From positions 1 to 5,520 of the forward strand of contig JACPSV010000049.1 of the NCBI GenBank assembly GCA_016193115.1: DNA of 5,520 nt, read 5' to 3'. Shown here one piece after another: positions 1-5,520 of this stretch. Position 1 is the stretch's first letter, and every line of letters starts with the position of its first letter. The notes under the pieces are model-generated. The model searched no databases and had not been told where the DNA came from. It saw only the letters and a program-made list of their open reading frames with translations. The DNA is from Elusimicrobiota bacterium. Its GTDB lineage: Bacteria; Elusimicrobiota; Elusimicrobia; 2-02-FULL-39-32. A program made the translations under genes and the position numbers.

Positions 1-911
1 AACCCGATCTGTTTTTGTAAATCCGCCTTGCACTTCTTTTTTTGGGCAGACCAATTTTTTGATCGCGGAGAAAATGTTCCGGCCAGATACGAGTCTTGCG
101 CGGGATTCCACTCGCCGTAGTCCAGCCCATTGAGGATGCCCACAAAATCATGCTGTCTTTCTCTCAATAGCCCGTCCATGCCGCGCCCGAAGTTTGGGTT
201 TTCAACCACTTCCCGGGCATAGGTGGGACTGACGGTCGTGACCTTATCCGCGTACAGAATCCCGGCTTTGAGCATGCTGAGTTGACCATAATATTCCAGT
301 TTTTCCGGTGTAAACTCGCTGTCCGGAAATCCGGCCAGAGCCACCGTTTTAGCGGGGAATATGCCCTGGTACGCGATGTTATGGATTGTAAAAATTGTCC
401 GGGTCCTTTGGAAGAAAGGGTCTGAATGGTACACAATTTTTAAGTAGGCCGGGATCAGACCGGTTTGCCAGTCGTGACAGTGAAGGATGTCCGGCGCAAA
501 CCCAATATTTTTGCAAAATTCCAGAACGCCGCGCGCAAAGAATGTGAAACGTTCGTTGTTGTCCTTGAAATCGTCGCTTCCATACCCATAGAGGGTTGGA
601 CGATCAAAATATTTCCGGTTTTCAATGAAGTAAGATTTCACGTTCGGGGCGGTTTCCAAAGGTTGGGTAAGTGTCCAAACCTGTCCTTTCTCTAATCGGG
701 GACCGATAGGAACAGAAATTTCCCCTCCCACAGGTCGCAGCGGGTAGCGTTGGGTATCCACCGCGGCATATTTGGGCAGAAACGTCAGAACCTTCGTTTT
801 GCCGCCCCCATTGGCTTCTGCAGCCGATTGCGGCAACGATCCCAAAACGTCGGCCAGACCGCCGGTCTTGGCAAACGGATTTTCTTCTGAAGCGACGTAG
901 ACGATGTTCAT
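1..911 (-). CDS. glgA: Glycogen synthase (ADP/UDP-glucose type, GT5), N-terminal part, runs off the window
   Basis: Transfers glucose from a nucleotide sugar, usually ADP-glucose in bacteria, to the non-reducing end of a growing alpha-1,4-glucan in the cytoplasm. The frame is open from the ATG at 911-909 to the window edge, giving 303 complete codons with no stop; family members are usually about 480 residues, so the C-terminal nucleotide-sugar-binding half is missing from view. The N-terminus reads MNIVYVASEENPFAKTGGLA, with the sugar-nucleotide-contacting KTGGLADV at residues 15-22, the position of Lys15 in E. coli GlgA. Other family marks are HCHDWQTGL (144-152), HNIAYQG (177-183), ADKVTTVSPTYA (221-232), and ILNGLDY followed by EWNP (259-270). 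No Shine-Dalgarno is visible ahead of the start; a strong hairpin ends 8 nt upstream. The start is chosen because the beta-strand plus KTGG arrangement begins at the expected distance. It follows galT by 35 nt and is probably co-transcribed with it. Donor specificity cannot be decided from this half. Confidence 0.96.
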   Translation of the reverse strand, partial: MNIVYVASEENPFAKTGGLADVLGSLPQSAAEANGGGKTKVLTFLPKYAAVDTQRYPLRPVGGEISVPIGPRLEKGQVWTLTQPLETAPNVKSYFIENRKYFDRPTLYGYGSDDFKDNNERFTFFARGVLEFCKNIGFAPDILHCHDWQTGLIPAYLKIVYHSDPFFQRTRTIFTIHNIAYQGIFPAKTVALAGFPDSEFTPEKLEYYGQLSMLKAGILYADKVTTVSPTYAREVVENPNFGRGMDGLLRERQHDFVGILNGLDYGEWNPAQDSYLAGTFSPRSKNWSAQKKKCKADLQKQIG

Positions 912-919
912 AATTGATA

Positions 920-946
920 GGGACAGCGCCCGAAGGGCGCTGTCCC
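920..946 (-). repeat. Perfect 12-bp-stem hairpin filling the galT-glgA gap
   Basis: The sequence GGGACAGCGCCC is followed by 3 nt and then its exact reverse complement GGGCGCTGTCCC. One further A-T pair (919/947) reaches into the last base of the galT stop codon. The hairpin starts immediately after the galT TAA and ends 8 nt before the glgA ATG. No run of T follows it on either strand, so it is not a convincing intrinsic terminator. It may stabilise the galT 3' end, reduce glgA expression relative to galT, or be a REP-like dispersed palindrome. The structure is seen directly; its role is inference. Confidence 0.85.
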
Positions 947-1942
947 TTAATCCGCTTCTTTTAAGAACTGAGCGGCTTCTTCCGGTGGGGTAGGATTGAT
1001 GTAGAATCCTGTTCCCCATTCAAAACCCGCAATCTTGGACAGTTTGGGCATGATCTCGATATGCCAGTGGAAATGCGGCAAAGGAGCGTCTTTGAGCGGA
1101 GAATTGTGGATGATGTAGTTGTAGGGCGGATCGTCCAGAACGATTTTAATCTTCGTGAGGACTTTCTTTAATATCTTGGAGAGACTGAGAGCTTCCGATT
1201 TCTGGAGATCTTCGAAATGAGAATCGTGATTTTTGGGAAGGATCCAGGTTTCGAATGGGAAACGGGCGGCGAAAGGTTCGAAAGCAACGAACTGGTCGTT
1301 CTCGGCCACTACGCGCACGTTGGACGCCAGCTCCTGAGCGACCATGTCGCAGAAAATGCAGCGCTCCTTGTATTCGAAATACTGTTTTCCTCCCTGAATT
1401 TCCTGACGGACTCGCACAGGAACCATCGGGGTTGCGATCAGTTGGGAGTGGGGATGCGTGAGACTGGCGCCCGCTGCTGCGCCCTTGTTTTTGAATATCA
1501 GAATATATTCAAAGCGCACGTCTCTGCGGAGATCAATGATGCGGTCGCGGAAAGCCCAAAATATGTCTTCTACGCGGTTGTCTTCGAGGTTGGGTATCTC
1601 CAAATTGTGTTGAGGGCTCTCAATCAAAACTTCGTGAGCGCCGATCCCGTTCATTTTGTCGTACATGCCGTCGCCGTGACGGTTGATGCCTCCTTCAATT
1701 TGAAGCACGGGAAATTTGTTGGGCACGACCCTCACTCTCCAACCCGATTTGTTCTTTTCCCGGTTGGGGTCTCCATACGCCAGGATTTCCGGAGGAGTCT
1801 TGTCTTCGTGGCCTTCACAGAAAGGACAAAACCGGCCCATTTCCGGCTCCTCTTCGCTCCTGTAATCCGTCGGTCGTTTGCCGCGTTCCGTGGAAATAAT
1901 AACCCAGCGTCCAATGATTGGATCTCGTCTCAGTTCAGGCAT
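947..1942 (-). CDS. galT: Galactose-1-phosphate uridylyltransferase
   Basis: Cytoplasmic Leloir-pathway enzyme that exchanges UMP between UDP-glucose and galactose-1-phosphate, giving UDP-galactose and glucose-1-phosphate through a uridylylated histidine. The 331-residue protein has the usual family length. It begins MPELRRDPIIGRWVIISTER and has a zinc-type pair CPFC (39-42), the SPQH histidine (112), and the active-site HPHSQ (163-167), in which His165 is the expected nucleophile; Ser replaces the Gly of E. coli HPHGQ, a variant I regard as common in this family. A second cysteine pair CIFC (195-198) opens the second HIT-like half, and HFHWH (290-294) matches the C-terminal metal-binding histidines. 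The ATG at 1942 is supported by a good ribosome binding site 7 nt upstream. It lies 35 nt before glgA on the same strand, and glucose-1-phosphate from GalT could feed nucleotide-sugar and glycogen synthesis. Related nucleotidyltransferases of the same fold are a less likely alternative. Confidence 0.96.
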   Translation of the reverse strand: MPELRRDPIIGRWVIISTERGKRPTDYRSEEEPEMGRFCPFCEGHEDKTPPEILAYGDPNREKNKSGWRVRVVPNKFPVLQIEGGINRHGDGMYDKMNGIGAHEVLIESPQHNLEIPNLEDNRVEDIFWAFRDRIIDLRRDVRFEYILIFKNKGAAAGASLTHPHSQLIATPMVPVRVRQEIQGGKQYFEYKERCIFCDMVAQELASNVRVVAENDQFVAFEPFAARFPFETWILPKNHDSHFEDLQKSEALSLSKILKKVLTKIKIVLDDPPYNYIIHNSPLKDAPLPHFHWHIEIMPKLSKIAGFEWGTGFYINPTPPEEAAQFLKEAD

Positions 1943-1949
1943 TGTTTTT

Positions 1950-1956
1950 CTCCCTT
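1950..1956 (-). promoter_or_regulatory. Ribosome binding site of galT
   Basis: On the minus strand AAGGGAG lies 7 nt before the ATG at 1942, inside the purine tract AAGAAGGGAG. This is the clearest Shine-Dalgarno at any gene start in the window and fixes the galT start. It also indicates that galT can be translated independently of scpB. Confidence 0.75.
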
Positions 1957-1975
1957 CTTAGAATGATGACTTACC

Positions 1976-2091
1976 GGGACCGTTGAAACGCCGTCATTCC
2001 CGCGAAAGCGGGAATCCAGAGAAGAATCTCCGCAGCTAGATTCCCGCTTTCGCGGGAATGACGATAAAAATACCTGTTTCGCAACAGTCCC
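1976..2091. repeat. Outer imperfect inverted repeat enclosing the 72-bp nested element
   Basis: The left end GGGACCGTTGAAAC (1976-1989) and the right end GTTTCGCAACAGTCCC (2076-2091) are inverted copies, differing by a 2-nt insertion and one substitution. Together they frame the internal 28-bp inverted arms and define a candidate 116-bp unit. The right end abuts the scpB stop codon exactly (stop at 2092-2094). The 149-nt scpB-galT gap otherwise holds only the galT leader; I saw no convincing promoter or terminator in it. This is either the full extent of a small mobile repeat or a chance outer pairing. Confidence 0.5.
1992..2063. repeat. 72-bp inverted repeat: two 28-bp arms, each an internal hairpin
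   Basis: Arms at 1992-2019 and 2036-2063 are inverted copies with a single mismatch over 28 positions, separated by 16 nt. Each arm contains its own palindrome, an 8-bp stem ATTCCCGC/GCGGGAAT around a 4-nt loop (GAAA on one strand, TTTC on the other). The transcript could therefore form either one long hairpin or two short ones, and in either transcription direction one short hairpin gets a GNRA-type loop. The core resembles the short ATTCCC...GGGAAT palindromic repeats known in many bacteria, such as neisserial dRS3. There is no T-tract following it on either strand, which argues against an intrinsic terminator. No coding sequence lies within it. Confidence 0.88.
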
Positions 2092-2673
2092 TTATTCGGT
2101 CTGCGCGTTCGGCACGGCGCCGCTTTCCGGCGCGGTTTCATTTTTCTTTTCCAGATCTTTCACCATATCTTCCAAGGACGGCAAATCGGATATTTTCCAG
2201 AGGTTGAAATGCCTTAAAAAGTCTTGAGAGGTTCCGTACAGGAGCGGCCGCCCGATGGTCTCTTTTCGGCCTGTGACTTTGACCAATTTTCTTTCGATCA
2301 ATGTTTCCAGGACGCCGATGACTTCCACGCCCCGGATCTCTTCAATCTCCGCGCGCGTGATCGGCTGTTTGTAGGCCACTATCGAGAGCGTTTCCAGAGC
2401 GGATTGGGACAGGCGAAACAGGGTCTGTTCCCGGAAGAGTTTTTTGACCCAATAGGCGTAACCGGTTTTGGAGGCGAACTGCACCCCTTCCGCCACTTCC
2501 ACGACTTGCAAACCGCTTTTACGAATTTCCATATCCTGTTTTATCTCCGCAATGGTTTCCTGAATAGAGGCTTGTGTGTCTCCCACAATGTCGCAGAGCT
2601 CCAGGATCGGCAGGGGCCTGTTGGTCACAAACAAAAGAACTTCCAGCACTTCTTTGAGTTTACTCTTGTCCAT
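2092..2673 (-). CDS. scpB: Segregation and condensation protein B
   Basis: Winged-helix partner of ScpA in the bacterial SMC-ScpA-ScpB condensin, needed for chromosome compaction and segregation at the nucleoid. The 193-residue protein has the usual length. It begins with LKEVLEVLLFVTNRPL (6-21), a first winged-helix region, and carries the ScpB signature LSQSALETLSIVAYKQPIT (88-106), then RAEIEEIRGVEVIG (107-120), and GRPLLYGTSQDFL (141-153). The last 20 or so residues are a low-complexity polar tail. The ATG at 2673 lies inside the end of scpA (14-nt overlap) and is preceded by GAGGAG about 4 nt upstream (2678-2683), a rather short spacing, so translation is probably coupled to scpA. Its stop codon abuts the intergenic repeat. 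Confidence 0.96.
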   Translation of the reverse strand: MDKSKLKEVLEVLLFVTNRPLPILELCDIVGDTQASIQETIAEIKQDMEIRKSGLQVVEVAEGVQFASKTGYAYWVKKLFREQTLFRLSQSALETLSIVAYKQPITRAEIEEIRGVEVIGVLETLIERKLVKVTGRKETIGRPLLYGTSQDFLRHFNLWKISDLPSLEDMVKDLEKKNETAPESGAVPNAQTE

Positions 2674-3436
2674 GGCTCTCCTCTTGAGGTTCGATCATTT
2701 CCTCTGCGTTACCAGAGGGGACTGTGGACTTTTCCTCTTTCAAACGATAGATGCGGATTTCTCCCAAAGATTCCGACTGTTTGGCGACCACCTGTTTAAG
2801 ACGGATCAGTTCCAGCAATGCCAGAAACGTCATGATCAGCTCTCTGCGTGTCTTGGAAGAAGAAAAGATCTCAAGGAATTGAAGACAGTCCGTATTCTCC
2901 AGAAGATCCAAAATTTCCCGTATTTTTTGTTCCAGAGGAATTTCTTCGTACAACAGTTCTTTGATTTCTGCCTGCGCCTGATTCAGAACGGTTTTGAAAG
3001 CGCTCAAAAGGTCGAACAGGGTCGCTTCCAAATGGAGATCTTCTTCGCTAAAGGAAGGCACGGTGTTGCGGTAATAGATTTCGCGCGACTCAAACTCCCT
3101 GACCGAGAGAAATTTGGCCGCTTCTTTGAATTTCTGGTACTCTAAAAGTTTGGAGACCAGTTCCGCGCGCGGGTCAGGTCCTTCTTCCGGGGAATCAGGA
3201 GAACTTGGAGGAAGGAGCGATTGCGCTTTGATTTGCATCAAAGTAGAAGCCATCACCAGAAACTCGCCCGCCACGCCCAAACTTAGCTCTTTCATGAGAG
3301 AGAGAGTTTCAAGATATTCGTGAGTGATCTGCGAAATCTGGATTTCCTGAATGTCCATGTCCTGCTTCTTGATCAGGTAGAGCAGGAGGTCCAGGGGCCC
3401 TTCAAAAAGGTCCAGCTTTACTTCATACGAGTTCAT
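2660..3436 (-). CDS. scpA: Segregation and condensation protein A (kleisin)
   Basis: Kleisin subunit that bridges the SMC heads and binds ScpB in the bacterial condensin complex. The protein is 258 residues, typical for the family. The N-terminal SMC-neck-binding region contains the hallmark FEGPLDLLLYLIKKQ (11-25), followed by a helical stretch with EFLVMASTLMQIKAQSLLP (58-76). A charged, Pro-rich linker (77-90) and a central helical region (about 91-190, ScpB-binding in the family) lead to the C-terminal winged helix with TFLALLELIRLKQV (203-216) and ESLGEIRI (222-229). About 25 polar residues form the tail. The ATG at 3436 overlaps the end of trpS by 14 nt and has no obvious Shine-Dalgarno, so it likely depends on translation of trpS. 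It overlaps scpB downstream by 14 nt. Confidence 0.96.
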   Translation of the reverse strand: MNSYEVKLDLFEGPLDLLLYLIKKQDMDIQEIQISQITHEYLETLSLMKELSLGVAGEFLVMASTLMQIKAQSLLPPSSPDSPEEGPDPRAELVSKLLEYQKFKEAAKFLSVREFESREIYYRNTVPSFSEEDLHLEATLFDLLSAFKTVLNQAQAEIKELLYEEIPLEQKIREILDLLENTDCLQFLEIFSSSKTRRELIMTFLALLELIRLKQVVAKQSESLGEIRIYRLKEEKSTVPSGNAEEMIEPQEESHGQE

Positions 3437-4454
3437 GGTAATGAATGGCTTTGCGCGCGTCTCCCAGAGTTTCCATCGCGTGTTTGCGGGCTTTGAGAGA
3501 TCCTTCTCTTAAGATGTCTTGGATCAAACCGTTCTTATGCGCGAGTTCGCTCCTTTTTCGACGGAGAGGTTTGAAAAGGGCGTTGATCTCGTCCAACAGA
3601 TCTTTTTTGCAGGCCACGCAGCCTAATTGCCCTTCCCGACATTCCTTTTCCCGCAGGGCTGTTTTTTCTGCGGAGTTTTCAAATATCTTGTGCAGTGAAA
3701 AAACGGTGCATCCGGTTGGGTTTTCCGGACAGGGGGTGGGATGACCGAGATCCTTGGCCCGTATCTTTTGCGGATCGGTGTACATGGATTGAATTTTGTT
3801 TTTAAGTTCGGGCTCTTCTTCCGCAATGTGGATCGTATTGTGGTACGATTTGGACATTTTGCGGGCGTCAATTCCCAACACTTTGGGTGTTGGGGAGAGT
3901 ATCGCTTGCGGTTCCACAAAGATTTCCTTCTTACACATAAAGTTAAAGCGACGCGCAATTTCACGGGTGAGTTCCAAATGCGGGAGCTGATCTTCTCCCA
4001 CCGGCACGTGGGTGGCGCGGTAGAGAAGAATATCCGCCGCCTGTAAAACCGGATAACCCAAAAAACCGTGCGTGGAGATATCTTTGTCCGCCAACTCTTT
4101 CATTTGTTCCTTGTAGGTTGGGTTCCTTTCCAGCCAGGAGAGAGGCGTGATCATGGAGAGAATCAAGGAGAGTTCCGAATGCTCTTTGACCCAGGATTGG
4201 CGGAACAAAATCGCCCTTTCCGGATCAATTCCCGCGGTGATCCAGTCTAGAACCATCTCTTGAATGTTGGATTCCACGGCGGAAGTGTCCTGATACTCCG
4301 TCGTCAATGCATGCCAATCCGCGACCATGAAGAAGCAAAGGTTTTCCGGATCGTCTTGAAGTTGAATCCAGTTGGCTAGGGCGCCTGCCCAGTTGCCAAT
4401 ATGGATTTGTCCCGTCGGCCTCATTCCCGAAAGGATCAGTTTTTTGGGTTTCAT
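3423..4454 (-). CDS. trpS: Tryptophanyl-tRNA synthetase with predicted iron-sulfur cluster motif
   Basis: Class I aminoacyl-tRNA synthetase that charges tRNA-Trp with tryptophan using ATP in the cytoplasm. The 343-residue protein has the family layout: SGMRPTGQIHIGN at 9-21 with the HIGH-type signature HIGN (18-21), the Rossmann-fold motif LGYPVLQAADILLYRA (132-147), VPVGEDQLPHLELTREIARR (150-169), and the second ATP signature KMSKS (199-203). The C-terminal anticodon-binding helical region carries Cys249, Cys272, Cys279 and Cys282 in the spacing C-x22-C-x6-C-x2-C, the arrangement described for the [4Fe-4S] cluster of Thermotoga maritima TrpS. The ATG at 4454 overlaps the stop of the upstream protease gene by one base (TAATG); AAAGGA (4466-4471) lies 11 nt upstream, a little far. 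It overlaps scpA by 14 nt. TrpS identity is secure; cluster binding is inferred from spacing. Confidence 0.97.
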   Translation of the reverse strand: MKPKKLILSGMRPTGQIHIGNWAGALANWIQLQDDPENLCFFMVADWHALTTEYQDTSAVESNIQEMVLDWITAGIDPERAILFRQSWVKEHSELSLILSMITPLSWLERNPTYKEQMKELADKDISTHGFLGYPVLQAADILLYRATHVPVGEDQLPHLELTREIARRFNFMCKKEIFVEPQAILSPTPKVLGIDARKMSKSYHNTIHIAEEEPELKNKIQSMYTDPQKIRAKDLGHPTPCPENPTGCTVFSLHKIFENSAEKTALREKECREGQLGCVACKKDLLDEINALFKPLRRKRSELAHKNGLIQDILREGSLKARKHAMETLGDARKAIHYHELV

Positions 4455-5086
4455 TAGAGTGCGATTCCTTTGAGCAAGAGGGCGTACAGGAAATGGACTG
4501 GAGGATAGATGATCTTGCCTAAAATACCCAAAGCGGCCAGTCCAATGACGATGAAAAGTCCGGACGCTTCCAGGGAGTCATATTGCGGGGAAATGAGCGC
4601 CGGCAAAAAAATGGAAAGAATTTTGCTTCCGTCCAAAGGAGGAATCGGAATCAGGTTGAAGACCGCCAAAACCAGGTTCAAAAGAATTCCCTGCGAAAGG
4701 GTGTAGGGTAAGATCGGGATTTCAAACAGAAGATTGGAATACCGGCGCAGAAGGAAAAGTGCTAGGGCAAACAAGACGGCGATCAGAAGGTTAGTGAGAG
4801 GTCCCGCAAGGGAAACACGGATCACCCCGTTTTTGTAATCGTTGAACCGGTTTGGGTTAACGGGCACGGGTTTAGCCCAGCCAAAAACGGGTACGTGCGT
4901 TAAAAAACAGATGGCGGGAAACAGAATGGAGCCGAGAATGTCCAGATGCGGAATCGGGTTTAGTGTGAGCCGGCCGGAAACGTAAGCCGTGTCGTCCCCT
5001 TCCCGAAGAGCGACCAAACCATGAGCGACTTCATGAAATATGACCGAAAACAGAAGCAGCGGAATAAAAAGAATCAACTCCATCAT
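4454..5086 (-). CDS. Site-2 protease family membrane metalloprotease (M50, YwhC-like)
   Basis: Predicted intramembrane zinc metalloprotease of the inner membrane. The 210-residue protein is strongly hydrophobic, with apparent membrane segments near residues 4-27, 48-66, 92-113, 125-147 and 175-200. The zinc-binding HEVAH (18-22) lies in the first segment, and NLIPIPPLDG (144-153) supplies the conserved Asp152, the third zinc ligand in site-2 proteases. It lacks a PDZ domain and is much shorter than RseP, fitting the compact group often found beside trpS and scpA in bacteria; substrates of that group are mostly unknown. FGWAKPVPVNPNRF (68-81) is also typical of it. Start: two ATGs in tandem (5086 and 5083), neither with a clear Shine-Dalgarno, 18 nt after the upstream stop; the first is used here, but the second is equally possible. 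It overlaps trpS by one base. Confidence 0.93.
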   Translation of the reverse strand: MMELILFIPLLLFSVIFHEVAHGLVALREGDDTAYVSGRLTLNPIPHLDILGSILFPAICFLTHVPVFGWAKPVPVNPNRFNDYKNGVIRVSLAGPLTNLLIAVLFALALFLLRRYSNLLFEIPILPYTLSQGILLNLVLAVFNLIPIPPLDGSKILSIFLPALISPQYDSLEASGLFIVIGLAALGILGKIIYPPVHFLYALLLKGIAL

Positions 5087-5104
5087 CAGATTGCGATCAG
5101 TGTA

Positions 5105-5520
5105 TCAATCTCGTCGGAGATTGTCAACAATAGTGCGGAGGGCGGAGGCGCGGTTTTTGACTTTGCCTTGAAATTGGGCGATGGCCAATGCCTGCAGAAT
5201 TTTGCGGAATGAAGGGCCGGGAGAAAATCCCATTTTTTTGAGGTCATTTCCGTTTAACAGAGGTTGGGTGCGAATCCACTTTTGGCAGGAATGCCACTTT
5301 TTTTGCAACAGTTTGTCTTTCTTTGTCCGGATCCAGTTTTCAAAGAAAAGGTTTGTTTCCGGGAACAGGGTTTTTCGGTCGATTTTAGTTACGGGTTTGT
5401 TGGAAACCAGAGTCTGGTGAATGAGGCTGATTTCCAGAGCCCTCTCTTTGACTTCGTTGGAAAAATTCATGCGGATCAAAAATGTTTCCGTGTCGAAAGG
5501 GTCATTGTTGATCAAAAGAG
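5105..5520 (-). CDS. CCA tRNA nucleotidyltransferase / poly(A) polymerase family, C-terminal end only
   Basis: The frame is open to the right edge of the window, so only the last 137 codons are seen and the catalytic nucleotidyltransferase head lies outside. The visible C-terminus has PLLNGNDLKKMGFSPGPSF followed by RKILQALAIAQFQGKVKNRA (about 5138-5263). This matches the end of bacterial CCA-adding enzymes and related poly(A) polymerases: a G-x-DL-x-x-x-G-x-x-PGP core, then a helix with a Q-x-x-G turn. The family adds or repairs the 3' CCA of tRNAs, or adds poly(A) tails to RNA; the two cannot be told apart from this fragment. The part before the motif is rich in charged and aromatic residues and consistent with the helical neck and body. 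An internal TTG at 5515 is not a credible start. It is 18 nt upstream of the protease gene and likely in the same operon. Confidence 0.8.
   Translation of the reverse strand, partial: LLINNDPFDTETFLIRMNFSNEVKERALEISLIHQTLVSNKPVTKIDRKTLFPETNLFFENWIRTKKDKLLQKKWHSCQKWIRTQPLLNGNDLKKMGFSPGPSFRKILQALAIAQFQGKVKNRASALRTIVDNLRRD

Noticed and set aside
164..436. Minus-strand 90-codon frame inside the glgA region
   Set aside because: It is in a different frame from the intact GlgA reading frame, which carries all the family motifs through this stretch.
920..946. Intrinsic terminator between galT and glgA
   Set aside because: No T-tract follows in the direction of transcription, and the glgA start is only 8 nt beyond the stem.
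1217..1966. Long open plus-strand frame of 249 codons opposite galT
   Set aside because: It lies almost entirely antisense to a well-supported galT, shows no recognisable domain or gene-like start, and is best explained as a codon-bias shadow.
1992..2063. Intrinsic terminator for the scpB operon
   Set aside because: The stem is strong, but no T-run follows it on the minus strand; the nearby T-run (2066-2070 read on the minus strand) precedes the hairpin instead.
1992..2063. CRISPR array
   Set aside because: There are only two repeat copies, they are in inverted rather than direct orientation, and they are separated by just 16 nt.
1957..2091. Sigma-70 promoter for galT
   Set aside because: Weak -10-like or -35-like hexamers can be picked out on the minus strand, but none has acceptable spacing, so a promoter is not called.
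2224..3145. Two overlapping plus-strand frames of about 190 codons opposite scpB and scpA
   Set aside because: Both are antisense to strongly conserved genes, overlap each other in different frames, and have no recognisable motifs.

Overview
The window reads as one stretch of a bacterial chromosome with every recognisable gene on the minus strand, so transcription runs from high to low coordinates. In transcription order the genes are: the 3' end of a CCA tRNA nucleotidyltransferase/poly(A) polymerase family gene, a small membrane site-2 protease (M50), trpS, scpA, scpB, galT, and the first 303 codons of glgA, which runs off the left edge. All identifications rest on reading conserved motifs in the translations; no database search was possible. 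The source looks like a bacterium of roughly balanced base composition. The predicted iron-sulfur type of TrpS fits an anaerobic or low-oxygen lineage. I cannot name a phylum with confidence.

Right part (2092-5520): five tightly packed genes form an apparent operon. The cca-like gene ends 18 nt before the protease gene. The protease stop and the trpS start share one base (TAATG). trpS overlaps scpA by 14 nt, and scpA overlaps scpB by 14 nt. The products cover tRNA maturation, tryptophan charging, intramembrane proteolysis, and the ScpAB partners of the SMC chromosome condensation complex. They are linked by co-expression rather than by a shared pathway.

Left part (1-1942): galT (Leloir pathway) and glgA (glycogen synthesis) are hexose metabolism genes that could be joined through glucose-1-phosphate and nucleotide sugars. 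They are separated from scpB by a 149-nt gap that is mostly taken up by a repeat: two near-identical 28-bp arms in inverted orientation, each itself a small hairpin, inside a weaker outer inverted repeat. The 35-nt galT-glgA gap is mostly a perfect 12-bp-stem hairpin.

The points most worth a second look are: (1) TrpS carries a C-x22-C-x6-C-x2-C motif matching the [4Fe-4S] site described in Thermotoga maritima TrpS; (2) a nested, MITE-like inverted repeat lies between scpB and galT; (3) both intergenic palindromes begin immediately after a TAA stop with the same TAAGGGAC sequence; (4) glgA has no visible ribosome binding site and sits directly behind a hairpin. I found no wholly new multi-gene system, RNA gene, CRISPR array or transposase here.
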